From NCBI RefSeq assembly GCF_001676725.1, contig NZ_CP016172.1, positions 4,774,001 to 4,838,000 on the forward strand: a stretch of DNA of 64,000 nt. The letters run 5' to 3'. A program made the translations under genes and the position numbers. The first letter of the stretch is position 1. Each line of letters opens with the position of its first letter. The stretch comes from Bordetella flabilis (lineage in GTDB: Bacteria > Pseudomonadota > Gammaproteobacteria > Burkholderiales > Burkholderiaceae_B). This document shows positions 43,379 to 53,757 of this stretch, piece after piece. The notes under the pieces are model-generated. The model saw only the letters and a program-made list of their open reading frames with translations. It did not search any database and was not told the DNA's origin.

Positions 43379-43660
43379 ATGGCTACCGAAGAAGAACTGC
43401 GCGCGGCCCAGGCGCGCGTTGCCGGCGCTCAGCAGCAATTGGCCCTGGCCGCCAAGGGGTGGCAGCTGCTAGGCCGGTCCCGCGCCGCCTTCATCGGCAG
43501 CCTGCGCCACACCGGCCTTTCGTACGCGCACGCGCAGATCAAATTCGACGACTTCGCCGAGGAACAGCGGCGTCTGTACGAGAACCTGACCGAGGCGCTG
43601 CAAGCCGCGCAGCGCGATTACGATGCGCTGCAGGCGCAAGCCGACGCATCCCACGGCTGA
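43379..43660 (+). CDS. Small coiled-coil protein, function unknown
   Basis: A 93-residue, almost fully helical protein. Residues 4-30 and 55-88 have heptad-like patterns (EEELRAAQARVAGAQQQLAL; EEQRRLYENLTEALQAAQRD). There is no signal peptide and no strong ribosome site before ATG 43379. Natural amino acid composition in this frame, unlike the others, argues for a real gene. No family is recognised. Confidence 0.5.
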   Translation: MATEEELRAAQARVAGAQQQLALAAKGWQLLGRSRAAFIGSLRHTGLSYAHAQIKFDDFAEEQRRLYENLTEALQAAQRDYDALQAQADASHG

Positions 43661-43733
43661 GCAGGGGCAGCAAGGCCCCCCGGTCGATACGCCGGCCTGC
43701 CCACGCAAGGCGGCCACACCGGCCCACCCTGCC

Positions 43734-44072
43734 TTACATGCAGAGATTGGCCGCCTGCACCATGTCCTGCGCGCCGAAGGAAGAACGCGCCGACATGCGG
43801 ATCTCCACCTCGCCATTGGCCCACTGCTGCACCCGCAACGCGGTCGTCATGCCGGTCAGGCCCTGGTTCGTCACATCGTAACCGTGGTCGATCTCGGTCT
43901 GCTTGACCTCTTCGCCCTGGCGGCGCCACGCGTCCGCGACGCAACTGGCATAGGCCTGGGGCGACTTGTTGGTGTGGCCGTAGAAGACAGGATCCCGCTT
44001 CAACAGGTCGGAAGCGGAGGTACATCCGGCCAACACCAGGATGGTGGCGGCGGCCCATACACGGCGGCTCAT
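43734..44072 (-). CDS. Small lipoprotein, function unknown
   Basis: A 112-residue predicted lipoprotein with lipobox LVLAGC (Cys17). The mature part has YASCVADAWRRQGEEVKQTE and a beta-rich second half, with a second cysteine near the C-terminal end (ANLCM) that can pair with the one at about 64. ATG 44070-44072 has GGAG 6 bases upstream; another in-frame ATG four codons earlier is less well placed. Confidence 0.8.
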   Translation of the reverse strand: MSRRVWAAATILVLAGCTSASDLLKRDPVFYGHTNKSPQAYASCVADAWRRQGEEVKQTEIDHGYDVTNQGLTGMTTALRVQQWANGEVEIRMSARSSFGAQDMVQAANLCM

Positions 44073-44285
44073 GGCTAGCTCCATTCGAATCGATTGCGAA
44101 GCGGGACTATAGCGCGATCCGCGGCAATGGCGGCTGCACATGCCGCTCAAAAAACCCGCGCCCACCGGCCTGAATGCGCGTATGCTGAAGCGGCCCCGCG
44201 CCGCCGCGGACAGACACCGGCATGGGGTGGCGGCACAGCGTGCCGTGGTCCCGGACGTCGCTTCCTCACCGAACAAGGAACAACC

Positions 44286-44672
44286 ATGAAACGTTCATAC
44301 CTGGCTCTCACCCTGCTTTGCGGCGCACTGGTCGCGTCGCCCGTCCTGGCCCAGTCGGAGCAGCCCGCCAAGAGCGGCAAGACCGACAAGGGCACGGCGC
44401 TGGTCGACGCGAAGAACATGACGCTGTACACCTACGACAAGGACGCCAAGGGCAAGTCGAACTGCAACGGCCAATGCGCGGCCAACTGGCCTCCGCTCAC
44501 CGCCGGCGCGGACGCCAAGCCTGCCGGCAAATGGAGCATCGTTACGCGTGACGATGGCTCCAGGCAATGGGCGTACGACGGCAAGCCCCTGTATACCTGG
44601 AAGAAAGACACCAAGGCCGGCGACGCGACCGGCGATGGCGTGGGGGGCGTCTGGCATATCGCCACGCCCTGA
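44286..44672 (+). CDS. Secreted protein with two Yx(F/Y/W)xxD repeats (COG4315-like)
   Basis: A 128-residue exported protein. The signal peptide ends ASPVLAQ (about residue 22). The repeats LYTYDKDAKGKSNCNGQCA and LYTWKKDTKAGDATGDGVGG are the paired Tyr-x-aromatic-x-x-Asp motifs of this family; the two cysteines of CNGQC probably form a disulfide. The family is widespread in proteobacterial envelopes without an assigned biochemical function. Confidence 0.88.
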   Translation: MKRSYLALTLLCGALVASPVLAQSEQPAKSGKTDKGTALVDAKNMTLYTYDKDAKGKSNCNGQCAANWPPLTAGADAKPAGKWSIVTRDDGSRQWAYDGKPLYTWKKDTKAGDATGDGVGGVWHIATP

Positions 44673-44829
44673 GCCCGGACCGCGGCCTGGATGACCCTGC
44701 CGCATCGCTTCCTCGCCACGGCTCCTGCGGGCCCGTCCACGCTCCAGGGTGGCCGGCCCGTCTCCCGCGTCGTGCCGGCCGGCGGACGGGCCGCCCGCCG
44801 GCCGCGTCCGGAGGGAAACCGGCAGGCCC

Positions 44830-45471
44830 TCAACCCGCGTCCGGCTGTTTGCGCAGCGCGGACTTCGGCCGGAACGCCTTGACGACTTCGTCGCGGGTCT
44901 CCATATAAGGCCCGCCGATCAGATCGATGCAATAGGGCACCGCGGCGAAAATGCCGGGGGCCAGCACCGCGCCCTGCCCGTCCCGCAGCCCCTCCAGCGT
45001 TTCCTTGATGGCCTTGGGCTGCCCCGGCAGGTTGATGATCAGCGCGGCATGGTCCGCCGTCTCCCGCAGGACCGCCACCTGGCGCGACAGGATGGCGGTG
45101 GGCACGAACTTCAAGCTGATCTGCCGCATCTGCTCGCCGAATCCCGGCATCTCACGGGTGGCGACCGCCAGCGTGGCTTCGGGCGTTACATCGCGCCGGG
45201 CCGGGCCGGTGCCACCGGTGGTCAGCACCAGGTCGCATCCGGCCTGGTCCACCAGTTCCACCAGGGCCGCGGAAATCCGCGCGGTTTCATCGGGAATCAG
45301 CCGCGCGACCGCCTGCCAAGGCGACGACAAGGCTGCCGTGAGCCATTCGCGCAAGGCCGGGATGCCCTGGTCTTCATAGCTGCCCTGGGAGGCCCGGTCG
45401 GAAACGGACACGAGTCCGACCAGCAATTCGTCGGGATGACGGCGCACCATGCGGGTGACGGCTTCAGTCAT
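44830..45471 (-). CDS. mogA: Molybdopterin adenylyltransferase
   Basis: A 213-residue MogA/MoaB-fold enzyme that adenylates molybdopterin before molybdenum insertion. LVSVSDRASQGSYEDQGIPAL at the N-terminus, LTTGGTGPARRDVTPEAT with the active-site Asp and NLPGQPKAIKETLEGL near the C-terminus fit MogA better than MoaB. It stands alone; other moco genes are not in the window. GCAGGT precedes ATG 45469-45471 by about 6 bases. Confidence 0.92.
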   Translation of the reverse strand: MTEAVTRMVRRHPDELLVGLVSVSDRASQGSYEDQGIPALREWLTAALSSPWQAVARLIPDETARISAALVELVDQAGCDLVLTTGGTGPARRDVTPEATLAVATREMPGFGEQMRQISLKFVPTAILSRQVAVLRETADHAALIINLPGQPKAIKETLEGLRDGQGAVLAPGIFAAVPYCIDLIGGPYMETRDEVVKAFRPKSALRKQPDAG

Positions 45472-45758
45472 GGATTACCTGCATTCTGTAGATGGATGAA
45501 CGAACTATAACTCCCGCATGGGAGGGGGCTGGGACTCGGCTTTGCCTCTGCGGTTCGCACTCCGCCAGGGCACGGCCTTGGACGTTCTTGCCCTGGGCGT
45601 GCCTGGTAAGCGGACGCCACCGGCCAAGCCAAGAAAGCACTGCCCATGCGCCATGCCGATCGCGGCCCTATGCCTACAATGCTCCGGCCAGGACTCGGCG
45701 CGCCAGGATCGACGGGCGCCTGCGACACACCGATGAACCCCGGCATTGGAATTCCTCC

Positions 45759-46577
45759 ATGAGCAATAGCAGTACCTCGTCCCACAATATCGAGAGTATC
45801 GAAGCCGCGGCCTGGCACGACATGTACAAGGCAGCGCCGACAGACTACGCGCGCGAGAATTCCCTGGCCACTACACGCATAGGCGACGGGGCATGTCTGG
45901 CGCACGGCCGATTGATCGTGCCCGAGTTCGCTCGCATCATCGGCGTCTCATCCCTGCCCGAAGTCGATGAGGCGATCCAATGGATGGAAGGGAACTGCGC
46001 AGCGGGTTGGGCGCTACAGTTGCCGAATGTGCCGGAGAACGCCGAAACGCGTCGCGCTGTGGAAGCGCGCGGGTATGCGCCCAAGGGCAACGGATGGGCC
46101 AAGTTTCGCCATGCACCGGTAACGGTAGACATTCCCGCGGTGCCTCATCTGCGCAGCGCCTTTGCCGAGCGCAAGGACGCCGCGACCTTCGGCCATCTCG
46201 TGAGCGCCGGTTTCGGTCTGCCGGAGAGCGTGGGAAGGTGGTTCGCCGCACTTGTCGGCCGGCCCAATTGGAGCGTAGCGATCGCTTATTGGGACGACGC
46301 GCCAGTGGGGTGCGGCGCGCTCTACACGGCGAATGGCTGGGCATGGATGGGCGCGGATACCACCCTGGCGGATTTCCGTGGCCGTGGGGTGCAATCGCAT
46401 TTGATCCAGGCACGCCTACGTCGCGGCATGGAGCTCGGCGCCAAAGCATTCACCGCGGAAACGGGACAACCCGACGTCGGCATGGAGGCGCAGCACACTT
46501 CGTTTTCGAATTATGTCCGGGCCGGATTCACCCCGACCTATGTCAGGGTTAACCACGTCAGGGTTATGGCCCCGTGA
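45759..46577 (+). CDS. GNAT-family N-acetyltransferase
   Basis: A 272-residue protein with a GNAT domain in the second half: AYWDDAPVGCGALYTANGWAWM, ADFRGRGVQSHLIQARLRRG (acetyl-CoA pyrophosphate loop in the RGxGVxxxL style) and QHTSFSNYVRAGFTPTYVR at the end. The N-terminal 130 residues may form a second, degenerate GNAT fold. Codon use is somewhat less GC-biased than neighbours, hinting at later acquisition. ATG 45759 is the best start although its ribosome site is weak; acceptor unknown. Confidence 0.8.
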   Translation: MSNSSTSSHNIESIEAAAWHDMYKAAPTDYARENSLATTRIGDGACLAHGRLIVPEFARIIGVSSLPEVDEAIQWMEGNCAAGWALQLPNVPENAETRRAVEARGYAPKGNGWAKFRHAPVTVDIPAVPHLRSAFAERKDAATFGHLVSAGFGLPESVGRWFAALVGRPNWSVAIAYWDDAPVGCGALYTANGWAWMGADTTLADFRGRGVQSHLIQARLRRGMELGAKAFTAETGQPDVGMEAQHTSFSNYVRAGFTPTYVRVNHVRVMAP

Positions 46578-46716
46578 TTTACGGAAACCCCGGGTCGGTG
46601 AACTGCCGTAGAAATCCTGACGGGCCTGCCTCAGGGGCCACAGGGCGTTGGATCTCTATGGCCGTCGACTTGCGGGGGCACCGCGCGGCAGGCGGGCACC
46701 GGCCCTCGGCGCGGCC

Positions 46717-47661
46717 CTATGCGCCCAGTTTGGCGCGTGGATCGAACGGCGCCGCGCGCGCCAGCTCGCGGTAGGCCTCGCGGGCCGCCGGACTATCGGC
46801 CGGCGGCAAGGCGATCTCCAGCTCCAGGTACAGGTCGCCGGGCGGTTGGCCGGGCAGGCCCCGGCCTTTCAAGCGCAGCTTGCTCCCGCTGCGCGAGCCG
46901 GCCGGCACCGCGACCTCCACGGGACCGCCGGGTGTGGGGGCGGTCACGGTGGCGCCCAGCGCGGCTTCCCAGGGCGCCACGGGCAAGGTCAGGGACAGGT
47001 CGCGCCCGTCCACCCGATACAAGCGATGCGGCTTGAGGCGAACCTCCAGGTACAGGTCGCCGGCCGGCTCGCCGGCGTAGCCCGGCATGCCCTGCCCGGA
47101 CAGGCGGATGCGCTGGCCTTCGCGGATGCCGGGGGGAATGCGCACGCTCAGCTTGCGTTGCCGCAGGCGCGGCCGCCCCTGGGCGTCCATTTGCATGGAA
47201 CGCAGGCTGATCTCCCGCGTCGCACCATGAAGGGTGTCCTCCAGGTCGACTTCGATGGTGGCGTGGTGGTCCTCGCCGCTGGCGCGGAATCCCCGCGACG
47301 AACGACGCCGTGCACCGCTGCCGAAGAGCGAGGAGAAAAACTCGCTGAAATCGGCGTCCTCGCCGCTGCCGGCCGAGCTGAACTCGAAGCCCTCGTCCCA
47401 GCCGCGTCGCGCGCGAAAGCCGCCCCCGGCCGATGCCGTCGCGGACACACCCGCCGCCAGATCGTCGTAGGCGGCCCGCTTGGCGGGGTCGCGCAATACA
47501 TCGTAGGCCTCGTTGATGTCCCGCATGCGGCCTTCGGCGTTCGGTTCCTTGCTGACGTCCGGATGGAATTGGCGAGCCAGCTTCCGATACGCCCGGCGAA
47601 GGTCTTCGTCGGACACACCGCGCTCGACGCCAAGTATCCCGTAATAGTCCTTGAACTCCAT
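46717..47661 (-). CDS. cbpA: Curved DNA-binding DnaJ-family co-chaperone CbpA
   Basis: A 314-residue type II J-domain protein. The J domain spans residues 1-70 with YYGILGVERGVSDEDLRRAY and the HPD signature in RQFHPDVSKEPNAE, followed by a Gly/Ala/Phe-rich linker. The two C-terminal client-binding domains include GATREISLRSMQMDAQGRP and LYLEVRLKPHRLYRVDGRDL. It lacks the DnaJ zinc fingers, which separates CbpA from DnaJ. It works with DnaK and is divergent from two Hsp20 genes, so the three form a small stress cluster. Confidence 0.92.
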   Translation of the reverse strand: MEFKDYYGILGVERGVSDEDLRRAYRKLARQFHPDVSKEPNAEGRMRDINEAYDVLRDPAKRAAYDDLAAGVSATASAGGGFRARRGWDEGFEFSSAGSGEDADFSEFFSSLFGSGARRRSSRGFRASGEDHHATIEVDLEDTLHGATREISLRSMQMDAQGRPRLRQRKLSVRIPPGIREGQRIRLSGQGMPGYAGEPAGDLYLEVRLKPHRLYRVDGRDLSLTLPVAPWEAALGATVTAPTPGGPVEVAVPAGSRSGSKLRLKGRGLPGQPPGDLYLELEIALPPADSPAAREAYRELARAAPFDPRAKLGA

Positions 47662-47795
47662 ATCGCTTGCTCACATATCAAGGTGACCTGCTTCGGCTGC
47701 TGGCCGATGCGGCCACCGTCGATTGTCGGTGGGGATCCGCAACGCCGGAACGCGCCGCGGGTCCGGATGCTGTTTACGTAGGGTTGGTGTGTACT

Positions 47796-47840
47796 TTTTC
47801 AACTTGTCAACTTGAAAACGCCAAAGCGGCGCCTACATAC
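47796..47840 (+). promoter_or_regulatory. Predicted heat-shock (sigma-32) promoter with overlapping palindrome
   Basis: CTTGAAA (47811-47817) is a perfect sigma-32 -35 element. After 15 bases CTACATAC (47833-47840) is a partial -10 match (4 of 7 fixed positions), 33 bases before the first hsp20. The -35 lies in a 23-base near-palindrome (47796-47818, TTTTCAA...TTGAAAA, 3 mismatched positions) that would suit a dimeric repressor or a back-to-back promoter for cbpA. Confidence 0.55.
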
Positions 47841-47872
47841 GTGACATCCAGGCAATACGGAGAAACACTGCC

Positions 47873-48316
47873 ATGTACGAACCGCTCCTTCATTTTCCGA
47901 CCGGACTCTTCGCCGAGTTCGAGCGGCTGCAACGCGCGCTGAGCCCGGTATGGGGCGCGCAGCCCAGCAGTATCCGCGCCGTATCGCGGGCCTACCCGCC
48001 CATCAACATCTCGCGCAATGACGACGCGGTCCTGATCGACGTATTCGTGCCGGGCGCCGACCCCGCCAAACTCGACGTCCAGGTCGACCGCGGCGTGCTG
48101 ACCATCAGCGGAGAACGCGAGTCGACCCTGCCCGCCGAAAACGGCGGCACCAGCACCTACGCCACCGAACGCTACACCGGCCGCTTCAAACGGGCGATTA
48201 GCCTTTCGGATGACGTAGATCCGGAGACCGTCTCGGCCCGCTATACCGATGGCGTCCTGCGCATCGCCGTCAACCGCCGCGGCAGCGAACAGCCGCGCCG
48301 CATCGAAATCCAATGA
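47873..48316 (+). CDS. Hsp20/alpha-crystallin small heat-shock protein (first copy)
   Basis: A 147-residue ATP-independent chaperone. The alpha-crystallin domain runs from about 40 to 140 with INISRNDDAVLIDVFVPGAD, VDRGVLTISGER and TDGVLRIAVNRRGSEQPRRI, the last close to the G-x-L signature. The N-terminus MYEPLLHFPTGLFAEFERLQ is amphipathic as in IbpA-type proteins. CGGAGA stands about 9 bases before ATG. Confidence 0.93.
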   Translation: MYEPLLHFPTGLFAEFERLQRALSPVWGAQPSSIRAVSRAYPPINISRNDDAVLIDVFVPGADPAKLDVQVDRGVLTISGERESTLPAENGGTSTYATERYTGRFKRAISLSDDVDPETVSARYTDGVLRIAVNRRGSEQPRRIEIQ

Positions 48317-48345
48317 ACCTGCACGAAATGCCGAGGAGAAACACC

Positions 48346-48699
48346 ATGAACCAGACCTCTGCCACGGGCACGGCGCCCGCCCTGTCGCCGCGCGTGGACG
48401 TGTTCGAGGACGACACCGGCCTGACGCTGCTGGCCGACATGCCGGGCGTACCGAAAGACAGGCTGGCTATCGACGTGGATGGAGATACCCTGAAAATCGA
48501 GGGGGAAATGGCCCCGGCCGCTGCAGGCCAGGCGGTCCACAGCGAAATGTCGGCGACCCGCTTCCGGCGCGCCTTCACGCTGAGCCGCGAGCTGGACAGC
48601 GGCCGCATCGAGGCGGAATCGCGCGACGGCGTGCTGAAGCTGCGGATTCCCAAGCGCGAGCGGGCGCAGCCGCGCCGTATCGAGATCGCGGCGGGCTAG
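48346..48699 (+). CDS. Hsp20/alpha-crystallin small heat-shock protein (second copy)
   Basis: A 117-residue protein: VDVFEDDTGLTLLADMPGVP starts the alpha-crystallin domain, SRDGVLKLRIPKRERAQPRR ends it. The frame opens at 48313 in an ATGA with the first copy, but AGGAGA (48334-48339) lies 6 bases before the ATG at 48346, which is therefore chosen; the leader between would be a short coupled segment. The shorter N-terminus suggests a class-A/class-B pair that forms mixed oligomers. Confidence 0.9.
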   Translation: MNQTSATGTAPALSPRVDVFEDDTGLTLLADMPGVPKDRLAIDVDGDTLKIEGEMAPAAAGQAVHSEMSATRFRRAFTLSRELDSGRIEAESRDGVLKLRIPKRERAQPRRIEIAAG

Positions 48700-48880
48700 C
48701 AGCGGCGACGGCTGACCGGCGCGCAGATGCCGGCCAGCCGCTGGCCGCCGGCCCGATGGCCACGACTGGCCGGCCCGCGCCAGCCGGCCTGCACACAAAC
48801 AACAATCGGGGCCTTATGTCGCGACGCGGCTGCCTTTATGTAGCGCGCGGTCAGCCTTTGCGACAGAATGGGTGCCGTTC

Positions 48881-50572
48881 ATGTCAGCTCGGGCCAGCCG
48901 TTTGCACCCTCGCCAACCCCTCACCATACAGCAGCAGATCATCCTGCTCGCCGGCACGCTGTGCCTGGCGCTGGTGGCGGCGGCAGCAGGCGGCGCGGTG
49001 TACATGGGCCAACGGCAGACACGCGACCTGATCGAACAGCATGTGGCGGACATCGCCGGCGCCATGGCCCGCACGCTGGACCGGGACATGTTCGAACGGT
49101 TCCGCGAAATCCGCAATCTATCCGAAGCGCCCACGACGCGCACCATGAACCGCGATGCCTTGCGCACGCTGCTGACCGGACGGCAGCTATCCATGAACGA
49201 CTACGCCTGGATCGGCGTCACCAGCCCGGAGGGGCTGGTGATCGCGGCCAGCGGCGCGCGGCTGGAAGGGCAATCGGTCGCCATGCGGCATTGGTTCATG
49301 CGTGGACGCGAGGCGCCCACCATCGGCGACGTGCGCGAATCCGACATGTTGAACGAGCTCCTGGATCGTCCGCGCGGCAAGGGTTTTCGCTTCGTGGAGA
49401 TTTCCGCGCCCATCATGGACGATGGACGGCTGGTGGGCGTCCTCGGGGCGCACCTGAGCTGGACCTGGGCGGCCGATGTGCGGCGCGCCATGCTGGAATC
49501 CGACAGCTCCGGCGGGGTCCGGGATCTGTGGATCCTGTCCGCCGACGGCACCATGTTGCTGGGCCCCCGGCTGGGCAGCCGGCCCTACAGCGCGGAGCAG
49601 ATTGCCCACATGCGCGCCTCGGGCAAGGGTTATTTCGAATGGCAGACCGACGACGGCGAAATGCTGACCGGCTTCGCCCTGGCGTCCGGCTACCGCGACT
49701 ACCCGGGCCGCAACTGGATCATCATCGCCCACCAGCCGGCCCGCGACGCCTACGCCGCGGTACGGCGCCTGGAGTGGCGGGTGCTGATCCTGAGCGTCCT
49801 GATCAGCGTGCTGGGCGTAGGCTTGATGTGGGTGATCTCCAAGCGCATCGCACGGCCGCTGCGCGAGCTGACCCTGGCGGCGCGCCATCTTGGGCGCGAC
49901 GATACGGTCACCATGCTGCCGCGCCTGGCCGGCGCCCGCGAAATCGTCAACCTGTCGGCCGCGCTGCGTTCGCTGATGCGTCGCCTCGACGTCGAACAGG
50001 CGCGTGCCGAGCACGTGCAGCGACGCGCCCAGATGGACGAACAGCGCTACGTCCAGGAAATCAGTGAGCTGCGGCGCGCGGCCGGCATCGACCCGCTGTC
50101 CGGCCTCTTGAACCGGCGCTCTTTCCTCTATGCGGCCGCCACCCGCGTGGCCGAACAAAGCGCGCGCCTGGGCCAGATCGCCATCATCATGGCCGACATC
50201 GACTTCTTCAAGCTGGTGAACGACAACCATGGCCATGGCGCGGGCGACGCCACCATCCGCAAGGTCGGGGAAATCCTGACCGCTTCCGTACGGGAGAACG
50301 ACCTGGTGGCACGCTTTGGCGGCGAGGAATTCGTCATCCTGCTGGCGGGCGCCTCCCCGGGGGCCGTGCTGGCGACCGCGGAGCGCATGCGCCGGAACGT
50401 GCAGGAAACCCCCGTGGAATACCATCACGTGACCATCCGCATCACCATCAGCCTGGGGATCGCGGTGGCCAGCGCGCGCGACAACGATATCCAGGCCGTT
50501 ATCGAGAGCGCGGACCACGCGCTGTACCGTGCCAAGCAGCGCGGGCGCAACCGCGCCGTTCTCTCCGCCTGA
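48881..50572 (+). CDS. Membrane-bound diguanylate cyclase with periplasmic Cache-type sensor
   Basis: A 563-residue enzyme. Helix 1 is at about residues 18-40, a periplasmic double-Cache-like sensor follows to about 290, helix 2 lies at about 300-322, then HAMP (SKRIARPLRELTLAARHLG), a short coiled linker and GGDEF from about 405. IDPLSGLLNRRSFLYAA and RFGGEEFVILL (GGEEF at 480-484) are intact, so activity is expected. A typical RxxD inhibitory site four residues before GGEEF is replaced by ENDLVAR. ATG 48881 is used; a GTG three codons upstream is possible. Stands alone. Confidence 0.92.
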   Translation: MSARASRLHPRQPLTIQQQIILLAGTLCLALVAAAAGGAVYMGQRQTRDLIEQHVADIAGAMARTLDRDMFERFREIRNLSEAPTTRTMNRDALRTLLTGRQLSMNDYAWIGVTSPEGLVIAASGARLEGQSVAMRHWFMRGREAPTIGDVRESDMLNELLDRPRGKGFRFVEISAPIMDDGRLVGVLGAHLSWTWAADVRRAMLESDSSGGVRDLWILSADGTMLLGPRLGSRPYSAEQIAHMRASGKGYFEWQTDDGEMLTGFALASGYRDYPGRNWIIIAHQPARDAYAAVRRLEWRVLILSVLISVLGVGLMWVISKRIARPLRELTLAARHLGRDDTVTMLPRLAGAREIVNLSAALRSLMRRLDVEQARAEHVQRRAQMDEQRYVQEISELRRAAGIDPLSGLLNRRSFLYAAATRVAEQSARLGQIAIIMADIDFFKLVNDNHGHGAGDATIRKVGEILTASVRENDLVARFGGEEFVILLAGASPGAVLATAERMRRNVQETPVEYHHVTIRITISLGIAVASARDNDIQAVIESADHALYRAKQRGRNRAVLSA

Positions 50573-50695
50573 TGCCCGCGACGCGACATGGAAACCACAG
50601 TCATCCGTACGGACGACATCCCGGAGACACGCCGCATTGCAAGACGGCGGGAAAACCGCCAGCATTGAGCAATTGCCGGTTAACCGGAGGAGACT

Positions 50696-51325
50696 GTGGC
50701 TGTACCGCTGACCCTATACGTAGACGCCCAATTCCTGAGCCCCTATGCGATGTCCGTCTACGTGGCGCTGGTCGAGAAGGGACTGGATTTCGAGGTCCGG
50801 CTGGTCGACCTGGAGCAGGGCGACCAGCGCACGGCGCCCTATCTGTGCCGCTCGCCTATCGGCAAGGTGCCCGTGCTGGCCCATCTGGATTTCTACCTGA
50901 GCGAATCCAGCGCCATCGCGGAATACCTGGAACAGGCCTTTCCGCCACCCGCCTATGCGGCGCTGTATCCCGCCGACCTGCGGCCCCGGGCCCAGGCGCG
51001 GCAGACGCAGGCCTGGCTCCGCAGCGACCTGGCGGCCTTGCGCAGTGAGCGTCCCACGGACGTGGTGTTCGACGGCAGGCAGCCGCCGCCGCTGAGCGAC
51101 GCCGCCCAGGCCGACGCGGCCCGCCTGATACGCGTCGCCACGGCGCTGCTGTCGCATGGGGGCGAACACCTGTTCGGCGCATGGTCGCTGGCGGACACGG
51201 ACCTGGCGCTGATGCTGAACCGGCTGATCCAGCCGGGAGATGAAGTCCCAGAGCCGCTGCGCGCCTACGCCGCCGCGCAATGGGAACATCCCGGCATCCG
51301 CCGCTGGCGCGCCAGCCGGGGCTGA
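50696..51325 (+). CDS. yfcF: Glutathione S-transferase (YfcF-like)
   Basis: A 209-residue GST. The N-terminal thioredoxin-like domain starts LTLYVDAQFLSPYAMSVYVA, with the GSH-contact SPIGKVPVLAHLDFYLSES. The helical C-terminal domain includes FGAWSLADTDLALMLNRLI (N-capping/Asp motif). Sequence fits the YfcF branch with disulfide-bond reductase and peroxidase activity. GTG 50696 is the start, close behind GGAGGA (50687-50692). Confidence 0.88.
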   Translation: MAVPLTLYVDAQFLSPYAMSVYVALVEKGLDFEVRLVDLEQGDQRTAPYLCRSPIGKVPVLAHLDFYLSESSAIAEYLEQAFPPPAYAALYPADLRPRAQARQTQAWLRSDLAALRSERPTDVVFDGRQPPPLSDAAQADAARLIRVATALLSHGGEHLFGAWSLADTDLALMLNRLIQPGDEVPEPLRAYAAAQWEHPGIRRWRASRG

Positions 51326-51359
51326 GGCCGCCCGGCCCCGCCCCGGGGAACACGCCAGG

Positions 51360-52556
51360 TCAGCCTGCCCGCTGCTGCAGGATTTCCACCGCCGGCAGCG
51401 TCTTGCCCTCGAGGAACTCCAGGAAGGCGCCGCCGCCCGTCGAGATATACCCGACCTTGTCCGTGATGCCGAACTTGGCGATGGCGGCCAGGGTATCGCC
51501 GCCGCCGGCGATCGAGAACGCCGGCGATTCCGCGATGGCGCGCGCGATCACCTCGGTACCGTGCGAGAACTGCTCGAACTCGAACACGCCCACCGGGCCG
51601 TTCCACACGATGGTGCCTGCCTTCTTCAGGATGTCCGCCAGCGCCTGCGCGGTTTGCGGGCCGATATCGAGCACCATGTCGTCCGCACCGATGGCCTCGG
51701 CCGGCTTCACGGTGGCCGGCGCGTCGGCGCCGAATGACGGCGCGCAAACGACATCCGTGGGTATCGGCACCGCGGCGCCCCGCTTCTGCATCATGTCGAT
51801 CACCGCGGCGGCCTGGTCACGCTGGTCGGCTTCCGCCAGCGACTTGCCGATGGACTTGCCGGCGGCCAGCATGAAGGTGTTGGCGATGCCGCCCCCGACG
51901 ACCAGCTGGTCGACCTTGCCGGCCAGCGATTGCAGGATGCTCAGCTTGGTCGACACCTTGGAACCGCCGACGATGGCCACCAGCGGCCGCTTGGGGTCGT
52001 GCAGCGCGCGACCCAGTGCGTCCAGCTCGGCTTCCAGCAGCGGCCCGGCACACGCCACCGCGGCGAAGCGCGCGATCCCGTGCGTCGTGGCCTCGGCGCG
52101 ATGCGCCGTGCCGAAGGCGTCGTTGACATACACGTCGCACAGCGCAGCCATCTTGCGCGACAACGCCTCGTCGTTCTTCTTCTCGCCGGCATTGACCCGG
52201 CAATTTTCGAGCAGCACCACCTGCCCCGGCGCGACCTGCACGCCCTGCGCGACCCAATCGCGCACCAGCGGCACCGCCATGCCGAGCAATTCCGCCAGCC
52301 GGCGTCCCACCGGCGCCAGGCTGTCGGCATCGGTCAGCACCCCTTCCTTGGGCCGGCCCAGATGCGAGGTGACCATGACGGCCGCGCCGGCTTCCAGGGC
52401 CAGGCGGATGCCCGGCACGGAGGCACGTATGCGGGTGTCCTCGGTGATGTTGCCGGCGTCGTCGAACGGCACGTTGAGGTCGGCGCGGATGAACACCCGC
52501 TTGCCTTGCAGCGCGCCGGACCGGGCCAGCGCGGACAGCGTATTTACCTTGGGCAT
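51360..52556 (-). CDS. pgk: Phosphoglycerate kinase
   Basis: A 398-residue glycolytic/gluconeogenic kinase. [20 protein letters not shown] at the N-terminus and [10 protein letters not shown] bind 3-phosphoglycerate; [10 protein letters not shown] and the ATP-side [13 protein letters not shown] follow. ATG 52554-52556 ([10 protein letters not shown]) is in family register; the upstream frame is not. It is third in the tkt-gapA-pgk direction, after a 174-base gap from gapA. Confidence 0.96.
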   Translation of the reverse strand: MPKVNTLSALARSGALQGKRVFIRADLNVPFDDAGNITEDTRIRASVPGIRLALEAGAAVMVTSHLGRPKEGVLTDADSLAPVGRRLAELLGMAVPLVRDWVAQGVQVAPGQVVLLENCRVNAGEKKNDEALSRKMAALCDVYVNDAFGTAHRAEATTHGIARFAAVACAGPLLEAELDALGRALHDPKRPLVAIVGGSKVSTKLSILQSLAGKVDQLVVGGGIANTFMLAAGKSIGKSLAEADQRDQAAAVIDMMQKRGAAVPIPTDVVCAPSFGADAPATVKPAEAIGADDMVLDIGPQTAQALADILKKAGTIVWNGPVGVFEFEQFSHGTEVIARAIAESPAFSIAGGGDTLAAIAKFGITDKVGYISTGGGAFLEFLEGKTLPAVEILQQRAG

Positions 52557-52730
52557 ATTTTTTCTCCTGGGTCTCCCCGGACGGCACGGCGCCACGCCAA
52601 GACCGGCGGGACGGCGCAGGACCATCCCGAGGCGCGCGAGCCCCCTCCGCCGGAAGGACGGCCATCCGAAGCGAAGCCGGCGCGGCATGGGCCACGCCGG
52701 CTTCGCGTCATCGCAGCGCGAATACGCGGA

Positions 52731-53741
<1,011 letters not shown>

Positions 53742-53757
53742 GACTCGTTCTCCTCGT

